Assembly: GCF_029601685.1 (NCBI RefSeq)
Contig: NZ_JARRIR010000016.1
Span: 1 to 64,000 of the forward strand
Length of the DNA: 64,000 nt
Origin: Metarhizobium sp017305935
Lineage (GTDB): Bacteria > Pseudomonadota > Alphaproteobacteria > Rhizobiales > Rhizobiaceae
Direction: 5' to 3'
Under the pieces are notes generated by a model. That model worked only from the letters and a program-made list of their open reading frames with translations, was not told the origin of the DNA and searched no databases. Position 1 is the stretch's first letter; each line of letters starts with the position of its first letter. The translations under genes and the position numbers were made by a program. Of the stretch, positions 36,175 to 44,736 are shown piece by piece.

Positions 36175-36514
36175 GGATGTCGTTTTCCGCTCGTCATGGA
36201 TGCCAGAGCCCGTCGCGAAAACGGGGAGATGGCCTATTCTGATAACCCGATCCCGTCACAACGCAAGGGGTCGCGTAAGCACGCCTCCAGGTGTGCGCGG
36301 CCGCACAGGGAGCGTCGCGATTGCCTTTTCGAGATGAAGGGCGGGATAATTGCGAGCACGTCCCCCCTTGAAAAGCGTCACGATGCCTTAGCCGATGGAT
36401 GCGGCGCAAAATGGTCTGGCAATGACATTCGATAAAGTCTGATGCAAAATCGCTTTTCGCCGCTTGGGCGGCATGCAAAAGGCAAGGTGAAAGCCTTTGT
36501 GAAGGAGATGCCAC
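36175..36514. other. Divergent intergenic region between GntR and LysR regulators
   Basis: No gene with support is seen in these 340 bases. The stretch should carry promoters for both regulators. I could not pick out a clear dyad operator. Confidence 0.4.
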
Positions 36515-37468
36515 ATGGCGATGAAGGACGCATCGCCCTTGCCGGCGGGCCGGGCACGTTCGGCGGCCTCGCTGCCGCTCAATGCGCTGCGCGTTTTCGA
36601 TGCCGTGGCGCGACGCGGCAGCCTTCGCGCCGCCGCCGAGGAACTGCGCGTCGTGCCCGGCGCCGTGCGCCAGCAGATGGCAAGCCTCGAGGACAATCTC
36701 GGCGTTGCCCTGCTGGCCCGTGATGGCGGGCGGGTGGCGCTCACCGATTCCGGGCGGCGATTTGCCGATGCGGTCGCTGTTGCACTGGACATCCTTACCC
36801 GCGCGGCGGACGAAATCGCCGATGCGGGGCGGCGTCAGCGCGTCCGGCTCGGTGCGCCGATGCCGCTGGCCGCCAACTGGTTGATGCCGCGCCTGCCGCA
36901 ACTGATGGCCGACCTGCCGGCGCTGGAGATCGACATCGTGCCCGTCGATGTGGCCTTGACGCTGGCAGACCGGCCCGATCTCGACGCGCTGATCGCCGGC
37001 GGCGAATACCGGCCGCTGCCTGACATCGCCGCCTTCGGTTTCATGGCGGATGAGTTCGGCCTGGTCGGCACGCCTGCGGAGGCGGAGAAATTGCAGCTGG
37101 CAGCGCGAGCCGGCAAGGTCGCGGCGACCACCGCCATCATCGCCCGCGATGTCGCCTATTTGCTCGACGACTGGTTTCGTGAAAGCGGCACCCTGCCCTT
37201 GCGGTTCCACAAGCGTTTCGAGGCCGAGACGCTGGACCTGGCCATTGCCGCCGCCAAGGCAGGGCTCGGCATCGTCGCCGCTCCCCGCGCCTCGATCGAG
37301 CGCGAACTGGCCGGAGGCGCGCTTGTCGCGCCGCTTGGGTTCGTCGCCCGTCCGGTGGGCTACCGCCTGTGCTGCCGCAGCATGGATGCCGAGGGCAAGG
37401 CGATCGCCGCGCTGCGGACATGGCTGGCGCGAGAGGGCGCAGGAAATCTGCCCGCAGGCGCAGAATAA
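36515..37468 (+). CDS. LysR-family regulator, GcvA-like
   Basis: 317 aa from ATG 36515 with AAGGAG 7 nt upstream. The helix-turn-helix is near residues 20-80 (LNALRVFDAVARRGSLRAAAEELRV, PGAVRQQMASLEDNLGVAL). The effector domain (RLGAPMPLAANWLMPRLPQL) follows the GcvA pattern. The gene ends 66 bp before the SAHH-like gene on the same strand, so it may head the same transcript and control it. The inducer is unknown. Confidence 0.9.
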   Translation: MAMKDASPLPAGRARSAASLPLNALRVFDAVARRGSLRAAAEELRVVPGAVRQQMASLEDNLGVALLARDGGRVALTDSGRRFADAVAVALDILTRAADEIADAGRRQRVRLGAPMPLAANWLMPRLPQLMADLPALEIDIVPVDVALTLADRPDLDALIAGGEYRPLPDIAAFGFMADEFGLVGTPAEAEKLQLAARAGKVAATTAIIARDVAYLLDDWFRESGTLPLRFHKRFEAETLDLAIAAAKAGLGIVAAPRASIERELAGGALVAPLGFVARPVGYRLCCRSMDAEGKAIAALRTWLAREGAGNLPAGAE

Positions 37469-37534
37469 TGTCCCTGTCACGCCCCGCGCGAAACGGTCTA
37501 TCTGGCATCGACCATGAGGCCGGAGGCAAGAACC

Positions 37535-38698
37535 ATGCAGCAGGAACAGCAATTTTCGCGCATAGACTGGGTGGCGTCGGGCTGCCGCCTGCTGAAGAAC
37601 ATTGCGGCGGAGTTTGCCGAGACGCGGCCCTTTGCCGGCCTGACCATCGGCACCGCCATCCATCTGGAGCCGAAAACCGCTGCCCTGCTCATGACCTTGA
37701 AGGCTGGCGGCGCGCGTCTCGTCGCGACCGGCAATCTCAACAGCACCCAGCCGGCGACGGCCGCTTTCCTGACCGAAAACGGCATCGCCATCATTGGCGA
37801 ACAGACGCGCGACGCCGGCGCCCATCACGGCTTCATCGATGCGTTGCTCGACGAAAAGCCCGACCTGCTGCTCGACAATGGCGGCGATCTCTTCGCCCGT
37901 TTCCTCGAACGTCCCTATGACAATCTGATCGGCGGCACGGAGGAAACCACGTCCGGCCGCACACGGTTGACGCCGCTGCGTGGTGAGTTGGCGCGGCCGG
38001 TGCTGGTCATCAACGACAGCCCGATCAAGCAATTTGCGGAAAACCGCCATGGCGTCGGCCAGAGCCTGTTCGAAAGCTTTTTGCGGTTCACCAATCGCTC
38101 CACCAACGGCAAGCGCGTGCTCGTCCTTGGCTATGGCGCCTGCGGCAAGGGAACGGCAGCCTGCTTTCGCCACGGATACAGCGCCGTCAGCGTCGTCGAT
38201 ATCGATCCGGTAACCACGCTGGAGGCCCATCTCGACGGGTTTTCGACGCCGCATCGTAACGATGCGCTGCGCGCTGCCGATGTGATCGTCACCGTCACCG
38301 GTTATCCCGGCATCGTCACCGCCGCCGACCTGCCATTGCTGAAAGACGGCGTCATCCTGATGAATGGCGGCCATTTTCCGCATGAGATCGACCGCGACGG
38401 GCTGCTGGCCGATCCCGCCGTCGTCTCCCTGGCGGTCTCGCCGGAAGACGTGATCGAGACATTGTCTCTCTCGGACGGGCGCCGCATCCATCTGCTGGCA
38501 GCCGGCCACATGGCCAATCTCGCCGGCCCGCGCCCGCTCGGCAACAGCATCGAGGCGATGGATCTCGGCTTCGCGATGCAGGCGCGCTGCCTGGAGCGGG
38601 TGGCGGGTCGGACGCTTGGGCGCGAATCCTGCCTCATCCCGGTGCCGGCAGACATCGACCGCAGGATCGCCAGCGCCTTCCTCGATCTCAATCGCTGA
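37535..38698 (+). CDS. S-adenosylhomocysteine hydrolase-like NAD-binding protein, short form
   Basis: 387 aa from ATG 37535 (GGAGG 8 nt upstream), against ~430-475 for bacterial AhcY. The SAHH outline is clear: substrate-domain LLLDNGGDLFARF and GGTEETTSGRTRL, then NDSPIKQFAENRHGVGQSL in place of the usual NDSVTKSKFDNLYGCRHSL. The Rossmann loop VLVLGYGACGKGTAA and the IMNGGHFPHEID-type segment (here ILMNGGHFPHEID) are also present. The active-site Lys and Asn are kept, but the Asp that normally sits between them is replaced (FAEN), and the C-terminal Lys-Tyr tail of AhcY is absent. It is probably not housekeeping AhcY but a paralogue acting on another nucleoside thioether or adduct. It is coupled to a Gfo/Idh oxidoreductase 10 bp downstream. 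Confidence 0.8.
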   Translation: MQQEQQFSRIDWVASGCRLLKNIAAEFAETRPFAGLTIGTAIHLEPKTAALLMTLKAGGARLVATGNLNSTQPATAAFLTENGIAIIGEQTRDAGAHHGFIDALLDEKPDLLLDNGGDLFARFLERPYDNLIGGTEETTSGRTRLTPLRGELARPVLVINDSPIKQFAENRHGVGQSLFESFLRFTNRSTNGKRVLVLGYGACGKGTAACFRHGYSAVSVVDIDPVTTLEAHLDGFSTPHRNDALRAADVIVTVTGYPGIVTAADLPLLKDGVILMNGGHFPHEIDRDGLLADPAVVSLAVSPEDVIETLSLSDGRRIHLLAAGHMANLAGPRPLGNSIEAMDLGFAMQARCLERVAGRTLGRESCLIPVPADIDRRIASAFLDLNR

Positions 38699-38708
38699 GG
38701 TCCAATCC

Positions 38709-39695
38709 ATGCTACGCTGGGGCATTCTGGGCACGAGTTTTATTTCCGATACCATGGCCGCCGCGATCGCAAAGAGCCCGGTTTCCCGCATCGAGGCGGT
38801 CATGGGCCGCGATGCGGCCCGGCTGGCCGCATTCGCCGCCCGACATGGCGCCGCCAGGACCTATCGCGATATCGCGGCGCTGCTGGAAGATGCAGACGTG
38901 GATGCGGTCTATATCGGGCTGCCGAACCATATCCACCATGAGGCGGTGATCGCCGCCGCAAAGGCCGGCAAGCCGGTGCTCTGCGAAAAATCGCTGACCA
39001 CCGGCATGGGCGATGCGCAGGCCCTGGCGAGCGCGGTGGAGGAGAGCGGCATCTTCTTCATGGAAGGGCTGATGTATCTCCATCATCCGCTGATCGCGCG
39101 GCTGGGCAGCGTCCTCGCCTCCGGCCGGCTCGGACCCTTACGCGCCGTCACCGGCTTTTATGCCGCCGATATCTGGCGCGTCGCCAATCCGGGCGGGCGC
39201 GGCACGCTCTACAATCTCGGCTGCTATCCGGTCTCGTTGCTGCATTTTGTCGTTCAGGCCGCGTGCGGGCCACAGGATTTCGCCTTCCGGCACCTGACGG
39301 GCCTCGGCAATATCCAGCCGGAAACCGGAAATCTCGTCGATGCGGCGCTGGCCGTGCGGTTCTCGAACGGCGTTCTCGCCAGCCTGCAATGCAGCGACGG
39401 TTATGGCCTGAGCCACGATTTTGCCGTGCATGGGGAAAGAGCGACCCTGAGATTTCGGACCAATCCCTGGCTGCCGGCGGCGGGACGCTCGGTTCTCGAC
39501 ATCCGCGATCATGACGGCACAATCGAGGAGATCGTGGTCGAGGCGGATGGCGATGCCTTCGACTATCAACTGCGCACCGTCGAATCCTGCCTCGCAGCCG
39601 GGCTCACACAGCCGTCGCGCCCGGCGCCGCGTCTGTCGGATTCGCTGGAAATTCTGTGGACGCTTGCCGAATGGGAGCGGCTTTGCCTGATGTGA
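38709..39695 (+). CDS. Gfo/Idh/MocA-family NAD(P)-dependent oxidoreductase
   Basis: 328 aa from ATG 38709 (GAGG 8 nt upstream). The Rossmann N-domain has WGILGTSFISDTM and VYIGLPNHIHHEAVIAA. The catalytic Lys motif is CEKSLTT, an EKS variant of the usual EKP. A C-terminal alpha/beta domain starts near RAVTGFYAADIW. The GCYPVSLLHF segment resembles dehydrogenases acting on cyclic polyols, sugars or trans-dihydrodiols. It is in an operon with the SAHH-like gene, so a linked oxidation of a sugar or nucleoside moiety is an attractive inference. Confidence 0.9.
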   Translation: MLRWGILGTSFISDTMAAAIAKSPVSRIEAVMGRDAARLAAFAARHGAARTYRDIAALLEDADVDAVYIGLPNHIHHEAVIAAAKAGKPVLCEKSLTTGMGDAQALASAVEESGIFFMEGLMYLHHPLIARLGSVLASGRLGPLRAVTGFYAADIWRVANPGGRGTLYNLGCYPVSLLHFVVQAACGPQDFAFRHLTGLGNIQPETGNLVDAALAVRFSNGVLASLQCSDGYGLSHDFAVHGERATLRFRTNPWLPAAGRSVLDIRDHDGTIEEIVVEADGDAFDYQLRTVESCLAAGLTQPSRPAPRLSDSLEILWTLAEWERLCLM

Positions 39696-39780
39696 CAGGA
39701 AGAGGCGAGCCTGCACTCGCCTCTTCCGAAGCATTTCCAACCGAAGCATGACCGCTTCGGCATCGGACAATACTTTAAAG

Positions 39781-40701
39781 TCAAGCTGCTTCGCGGCGCA
39801 GGGCCTGGGCCATGCAATGGATGCCACCGCCGGTCTTGGAAATCTCGCCGGTATCGACGGCGGCGACTTCGAATCCTCGCGCCTTCAGCTTTTCGATCAG
39901 CGTCTTGCTGGCGGTCGGGGCGATGATGCGGTCATTGCCGAGCGACATGAAGTTGCAGCCGAGCGCCATCGTGTCCTGGAAGGGCACGTCGACGATTTCG
40001 TGGCCCTTGTCCTTCAGCCAGGTGACGATGCCGGGATCGGTGCATTCGAGGCACACGGCGGTCAGCTTCTCGGCGATCGGCACGACCATCAGGTCGATAT
40101 GCACGTAATACTCGTCGATGAAGGCGAGCTTGGTCTCCCAGCCTTCCCTGTCGAACCAGTCCTGTACCTGGCGAGCGCCCTCTTCTTGCGTGCGGGCGCC
40201 GCCGCAGCCGATCAGCACGACGCCGTCCTCGATGACGTTGAAGTCGCCGCCTTCGAAGGTGCCGGCGGTCACCATGTCGTAGATCGGGATGCCAAGCTTC
40301 TCATAGGTGCGGATGGCGGCATAGTTTTCGCCGCGACGCCACCACTGCGCCATGGCGGTGATGATCGCGCCATAAGGCGTCATGACCGAGGAGTCGCGCG
40401 AATAGACCTGCATGGTCAGTTCCGGCGACGGTTCGTGCCAGTGGATGCGCACGCCGAAATGTTCGTAGGCCGAGACCAGTTCCTTGTGCTGGGCCTGCGC
40501 CACCTGGATGTTGCAGGGATTTTCGCGCAGGTGCTTGCGCGACAGCGAGCTGGTCGCCCGATGCATCAGATAGGCCGGCGAACCGAGCAACACGTCGGTC
40601 AGCCTGTCGGTTTCGTTGGCGAAACCCCAATTGGCGAGCCGCTGGGTGTTGCCGGAAAGATTGCGGCGCTGCAGGGAGAAAGGTTCGTCGAAGGCGCTCA
40701 T
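39781..40701 (-). CDS. Arginine deiminase/DDAH-superfamily amidinohydrolase
   Basis: 306 aa from ATG 40701 with AAGGA 7 nt upstream. It is a pentein-fold guanidino-modifying enzyme. The substrate-side Glu/Asp region is TFEGGDFNVIEDGVVLIG, the catalytic His lies in EYYVHIDLMVVPI, and the nucleophilic Cys is in GGGIHCMAQAL at the C-terminus. The set matches dimethylarginine dimethylaminohydrolase and amidinotransferase relatives, which attack a guanidinium carbon. It would convert a substituted guanidine to a ureido compound plus amine, or transfer an amidino group. It is the second gene of a two-gene operon, 10 bp after the M20 amidohydrolase stop. Confidence 0.88.
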   Translation of the reverse strand: MSAFDEPFSLQRRNLSGNTQRLANWGFANETDRLTDVLLGSPAYLMHRATSSLSRKHLRENPCNIQVAQAQHKELVSAYEHFGVRIHWHEPSPELTMQVYSRDSSVMTPYGAIITAMAQWWRRGENYAAIRTYEKLGIPIYDMVTAGTFEGGDFNVIEDGVVLIGCGGARTQEEGARQVQDWFDREGWETKLAFIDEYYVHIDLMVVPIAEKLTAVCLECTDPGIVTWLKDKGHEIVDVPFQDTMALGCNFMSLGNDRIIAPTASKTLIEKLKARGFEVAAVDTGEISKTGGGIHCMAQALRREAA

Positions 40702-40711
40702 TGTTTTGTCC

Positions 40712-42292
40712 TTAGCGTTGGGAAGAAGGGATCCACCAGTCGCGGCCGCGAGCCGTCTCGACATATTCCGGCCAGCGGAAGTGGATGGGCGGGTCGTAAT
40801 CGCACAGCGGCGCAATCCAGCGCGCACCGCCGATGCCGCCACCGGTGCGCTCGTCGAATTCGGCGCGCGCCGCCTTGCGGGCATCGGCATCCTGCAGGAT
40901 GCGCAGGCCGGCATGGGCGAGCACCTTGGCGGCCGTCGTCACCATCGGATCGATGGTTTGCGGAATGCCGCCGAGTGCATTCATCACCCAGGCGGGATAG
41001 CGGAACCCGGCCGGGCCGGCCAGCGTCGGTCGGGCAATGTAGAAGCGGGCGAGCGGCGCCTGCCAGCTCATATCGGTATAATCGTCCGAGGTCGAATGGG
41101 TCTGCGACGGAGGAAGGTCGCGGCGCAGGATCGCCTCCGCCTCGTCCGGGTCCATCAATTGTTCGCACTCGGCCAGGAACGGATTGTCCATCGGCTCCAG
41201 CCCGCAATTCTTCTGGATTTCGCGGGCGATGGCGCGCGCTTCCTCCGGCCAGCGCGGATGCCCGATGGTCTGGATCGACTGCCACACGGTTTTCGCCAGC
41301 GCCGTGTTCGCAAGACCGGGGCGCGACTTGCACACCCAATGACGCTCGAAACGGCAGCCGGCCATGCGGGCGGCGGCTTCCGCATTGCGGTCGAGCACGG
41401 CTGTCACCTGCTCGGCCATCTCGATGGTCGGCATGCGCATCATGTACTGGATCTCTGCAAGGCCGGCCGGCAGGTTGTCGGCGGTCGCCTGGCCCGCGGT
41501 CAGGATCGCCTCACTGATCGACCAGCCGCCCTGATGCGGCAGCATGGAATCGCGCAGCGCCTTCGACGACATGTACATCATCATCAGCGCGTCGTTGGCG
41601 CCGGGCGCCCGCACGGCCGAATGCGCCTGCGGGATCGGCGCGCCGTCCGAACGTCCCCAGCGTTCCGGCTCGTCGCAGATGAAGCGGTAGATCATCGAAT
41701 AGGCCGCGCCGCAATGGGTCTCCAGACGCACGGTATTGCACATCGGCAGCATGTAGAACGGGTGGAAGGACAGGATGGCGTCCAGCCCGTCGTAATAGCC
41801 CTTGGCGGCATGGATCGGCTTTGAACCGCGCACCTTCTCCGCCGGCTCGCCCGTGAAGCGCAGCGTGCCGGGAATGCCGTGGCGTTCCATCGCCGACTTG
41901 ATCGCCAGCAATGCGCCGAGCCCGGCGGTGCCGAGGCCGGAATGCGGATCGGTATGGCCACCGGCATGAACGCTGAGGCCGTCGCGCGGCTTCTGCACGG
42001 TCGCCGCCGCCTGGCAATTGCCGGGCACGGCATCGTATTCGGCGTAGAGGCCGAGCGAAGGCCCTCCCCCATTGTTCGACCAATGCGCGGCGAAGGCCGT
42101 CGGCATTCCGGCGGAACCTTCTTCGACGGAGAAGCCGTTGTCGCGCAGCGTCTTCACATACCATTCGGCCGAGCGGTATTCGCGCCAGGCGGTCTCGCCG
42201 AAATCGAAGATGGTCGACGTCCATGCGGAAAGCTCCCGCGCGTGGGTGTCGATATGAGCAATGGCGTGCGCTTGTGCGGCGGTTTCGGTCAT
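40712..42292 (-). CDS. M20-family amidohydrolase, AbgB-like
   Basis: 526 aa from ATG 42292 (GGAGGG 4 nt upstream), longer than typical M20D hydrolases and close to AbgB-type proteins. Metal-site text includes LGLYAEYDAVPG, GGHTDPHSGLGTAGLGALLAI and FTGEPAEKVRGSKP, and the C-terminal TSDDYTDMSWQAPL motif is characteristic of AbgB relatives. It should hydrolyse an N-acyl amide such as an acylated amino acid; p-aminobenzoyl-glutamate is the known AbgB substrate. Paired with the guanidino hydrolase, it suggests deacylation of an acylated guanidino compound. Divergent from the LysR gene at 42540. Confidence 0.88.
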   Translation of the reverse strand: MTETAAQAHAIAHIDTHARELSAWTSTIFDFGETAWREYRSAEWYVKTLRDNGFSVEEGSAGMPTAFAAHWSNNGGGPSLGLYAEYDAVPGNCQAAATVQKPRDGLSVHAGGHTDPHSGLGTAGLGALLAIKSAMERHGIPGTLRFTGEPAEKVRGSKPIHAAKGYYDGLDAILSFHPFYMLPMCNTVRLETHCGAAYSMIYRFICDEPERWGRSDGAPIPQAHSAVRAPGANDALMMMYMSSKALRDSMLPHQGGWSISEAILTAGQATADNLPAGLAEIQYMMRMPTIEMAEQVTAVLDRNAEAAARMAGCRFERHWVCKSRPGLANTALAKTVWQSIQTIGHPRWPEEARAIAREIQKNCGLEPMDNPFLAECEQLMDPDEAEAILRRDLPPSQTHSTSDDYTDMSWQAPLARFYIARPTLAGPAGFRYPAWVMNALGGIPQTIDPMVTTAAKVLAHAGLRILQDADARKAARAEFDERTGGGIGGARWIAPLCDYDPPIHFRWPEYVETARGRDWWIPSSQR

Positions 42293-42440
42293 GGTCCCTC
42301 CGGGGCGGATATGGCCCTGCCCTGATCGGGCGAAACGCGGCGGGTCGCGGATTGCGGCACCCAAACCTTTGATATCGCTTGATGCAGCGGCGTTTCGACG
42401 GGCGCTCCGTCTGTTATGCCGCCTTACTAGACCGCAACTT

Positions 42441-42470
42441 TCCGATTTGAAAAAGTGAAATATTTTCGGA
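42441..42470. promoter_or_regulatory. Candidate LysR operator in the M20/LysR divergent promoter
   Basis: TCCGA (42441-42445) and TCGGA (42466-42470) form a 30-bp interrupted dyad enclosing an AT-rich GAAATATTTT core. The flank CTTTCCGAT contains the reverse complement of CGGAAAG, related to the CGGAAAAG repeats before the ABC operon at 43437-43470. LysR sites usually have such an AT-rich dyad, so this is a candidate site for the adjacent regulator. Confidence 0.4.
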
Positions 42471-42539
42471 GCGACCGCAAATTTGGTTCACCATCGCGGA
42501 GGCTTTGGCTAGGCTCGGGCAATCGCCGGAGAAAATTGC

Positions 42540-43430
42540 ATGACCCGCATACCCTCGACGCAGGCGCTGCGCGCGCTGGAAAGCTTCGCTCGCCACGGCT
42601 CGGTCTGGAAAGCCGCCGACGAATTGAACCTGACACGCTCGGCCGTCAGCCATCAATTGCGTCTTCTGGAGCGCGATCTCGGCTTCCAGCTTCTCAATCG
42701 CATCGGCACCCGTGTCGAACTGACCGAGCAGGGCATGGGTTATGCGCTGGACGTGCGCCGCGCGCTCTCGACCATCGCCGGCTCGGCGGCGCGCCACAGC
42801 ACACGCGGCATTGCCGGGCGTGTTCATGTTTCCAGCTCACCGGGTTTCGCCGCGAGCTGGCTTTGCCCGCAGATCGGCCTGTTCCAGGATGCGCATCCGG
42901 ATGTGCGCCTGTCGATCACCACGCCGGGGCGGCTCGACGACGTGTCGAACCCGGATGTCGACGTGTTCATCGCCTTCGGCAACGGCCATTGGCCTGATAT
43001 GCTGGTGGAACAGCTCGTCGATGTCGAATTCACGCCGCTGTGCAGCCCCGTGCTCGTCAACAAGGGCGCGGCGATGCTGGAGCCCGCCGATGTGCTGAAG
43101 CTGCGGCTGCTGCATCTCGTCGACTATACCGATTGGGAAACCTGGTTTCGCAATGCCGGACTCGATCCGAAACTGGCGCAGACCGGCGTCGTGCTTTCGG
43201 ACATGAACCTCGTCTATTCGGCCTCGGTCGCGGCGCAAGGCGTGGCGATGGGCGATGAGTTCATCAGCCGGCAGGCGATGGAGATGGGGCATCTCGTGCG
43301 CCTGTTCGATGTCGGCATTCGTCCGGCCAGCACCTACTACCTCGTCGTTTCGGAGGGGCGGGCACGCAACGAGGCGGTCGCCGCCTTCTGCACCTGGCTG
43401 AAGCACGAGGTTCGGAAAACCGAAGACTGA
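42540..43430 (+). CDS. LysR-family regulator, GcvA-like
   Basis: 296 aa. The winged HTH is in residues ~4-62 (TQALRALESFARHGSVWKAADELNLTRSAVSHQLRLLER). The C-terminal effector domain (GRVHVSSSPGFAASWLCPQIGLF) fits the GcvA group. The gene lies between the divergent hydrolase pair and a downstream polyamine-type ABC importer and probably controls both. It shares repeated CGGAAA-type sequences with both control regions. The effector is presumably the transported compound or its product. Confidence 0.92.
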   Translation: MTRIPSTQALRALESFARHGSVWKAADELNLTRSAVSHQLRLLERDLGFQLLNRIGTRVELTEQGMGYALDVRRALSTIAGSAARHSTRGIAGRVHVSSSPGFAASWLCPQIGLFQDAHPDVRLSITTPGRLDDVSNPDVDVFIAFGNGHWPDMLVEQLVDVEFTPLCSPVLVNKGAAMLEPADVLKLRLLHLVDYTDWETWFRNAGLDPKLAQTGVVLSDMNLVYSASVAAQGVAMGDEFISRQAMEMGHLVRLFDVGIRPASTYYLVVSEGRARNEAVAAFCTWLKHEVRKTED

Positions 43431-43436
43431 ATTCTC

Positions 43437-43470
43437 CGGAAAAGCGGCGTGTATTTTCTATTCGGAAAAG
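43437..43470 (+). promoter_or_regulatory. Direct repeats upstream of the ABC importer operon
   Basis: CGGAAAAG occurs at 43437-43444 and 43463-43470, 26 bp apart, in the 173-bp gap before the ATPase gene. A related CGGAAAG occurs on the other strand at the hydrolase promoter near 42440. They are candidate binding sites for the LysR regulator in between. Confidence 0.4.
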
Positions 43471-43603
43471 AGCAGCCGCATCCAGGGCGCAATATAGCGC
43501 CGTCAGCCGGCCTTCGGTGAATCATATTTGTCGACGTCGCGAAAATATTTCGATTGCGCCGCCGGAGCCACGTCTTTACCCTTCCTGAAAAAAGGGAGCA
43601 GTG

Positions 43604-44677
43604 ATGGGCAAGGACAGACACGCGGCGGAGCTTGTCGCTCGCGGCATCGGCAAGACCTATGGGGATTTCAAAGCGCTCGACAATGTCGACCTGACCATTG
43701 GTCGCGGCGAATTCCTGACCTTGCTCGGCCCATCGGGATCGGGAAAGACCACCTTCCTGATGATTCTGTCCGGCTTCACCGGCGCTAGTTCCGGCACGCT
43801 CACCCGCGACGGCGACGACATCACACGCCTGCCGGCCGAAAAGCGCGGCTTCGGCATGGTGTTCCAGGGCTATGCCCTCTTCCCGCACATGACTGTCGAG
43901 AAGAACATCGCCTTTCCCCTGCAGGTTCAGGGTCGCAGCCCCAGCGAGATCAAGGCCCGCGTCAACCAGATGATCGACACGGTCGGCCTGCGCGGCCATG
44001 AGAAGAAGCATCCCTCCGGCCTGTCCGGCGGCCAGCAGCAGCGCGTGGCGCTGGCCCGCGCCCTTGCCTTCGAACCTTCGGTGCTGCTGCTCGACGAACC
44101 TTTCTCGGCGCTCGACAAGAACCTGCGCGGCTCGATGCAGGACGAAATGCGCCGCCTGCACAAGGAGACCGGCACCACCTTCGTTTTCGTTACCCACGAT
44201 CAGGAAGAGGCTTTGGCGCTGTCGACCCGCATCGCCATCTTCAACCAGGGGCAGCTGCAGCAGGTGGCGAGCCCGCGTGATATCTACGACAAGCCGGCCA
44301 ACCGTTTCGTTGCTGAATTCCTGGGCGAAATCAATCTGTTGTCGATCGAAAACGCCTCTCAGGAAAGCGATGGCTTCCTTGCGCGCTACGGTGATCAGAC
44401 GCTCAGACTCGGGCGCGAGGCTGGCGCGAAAAGCGCCACCATCGCCGTCCGCCCCGAATATGTGACGCTCGGCTGCGAACGGGCGAACGCCAGCAATTGC
44501 CTGCCGGTGACCATTCGCTCCATGACCTATCTCGGCAAGATCACCCGCATCGAGGCGATAACCGCCAAGGGTGAGCGCGTGGTCGCGGAATTGCCGACCC
44601 ACACCGTTCCCGCCGCCTTCGCCGAAGGCGCGACCGCCTATGCCGGTTTCGCCGTCGAGCGCGGCTATTTTCTCTAA
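43604..44677 (+). CDS. Polyamine-type ABC importer, ATP-binding protein (PotA-like)
   Basis: 357 aa from ATG 43604; a GTG one codon earlier is also possible, with GGGAG centred 5 nt upstream of the ATG. Full ABC ATPase: Walker A GPSGSGKTT, Q-loop VFQGYALFPHM, signature LSGGQQQR, Walker B LLLDEP, and H-loop VTHDQEEAL. A C-terminal TOBE domain (RPEYVTLG) is typical of PotA/FutC. It energises the permease pair encoded downstream. Substrate class is taken from the binding protein and the adjacent guanidino hydrolase. Confidence 0.93.
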   Translation: MGKDRHAAELVARGIGKTYGDFKALDNVDLTIGRGEFLTLLGPSGSGKTTFLMILSGFTGASSGTLTRDGDDITRLPAEKRGFGMVFQGYALFPHMTVEKNIAFPLQVQGRSPSEIKARVNQMIDTVGLRGHEKKHPSGLSGGQQQRVALARALAFEPSVLLLDEPFSALDKNLRGSMQDEMRRLHKETGTTFVFVTHDQEEALALSTRIAIFNQGQLQQVASPRDIYDKPANRFVAEFLGEINLLSIENASQESDGFLARYGDQTLRLGREAGAKSATIAVRPEYVTLGCERANASNCLPVTIRSMTYLGKITRIEAITAKGERVVAELPTHTVPAAFAEGATAYAGFAVERGYFL

Positions 44678-44736
44678 GCATTTTCGGCCGCGGCGCGCGG
44701 CCGGAGCTCCAAGAACCATAAACAGAGGTGAACAAC

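Noticed and set aside
36194..38803. 869-codon open frame on the minus strand
   Set aside because: Covers the LysR and SAHH-like genes on the opposite strand, with no ribosome site and no protein-like motif.
39748..41517. 589-codon open frame on the plus strand
   Set aside because: Antisense to the guanidino hydrolase and M20 genes, both of which have clear catalytic motifs.
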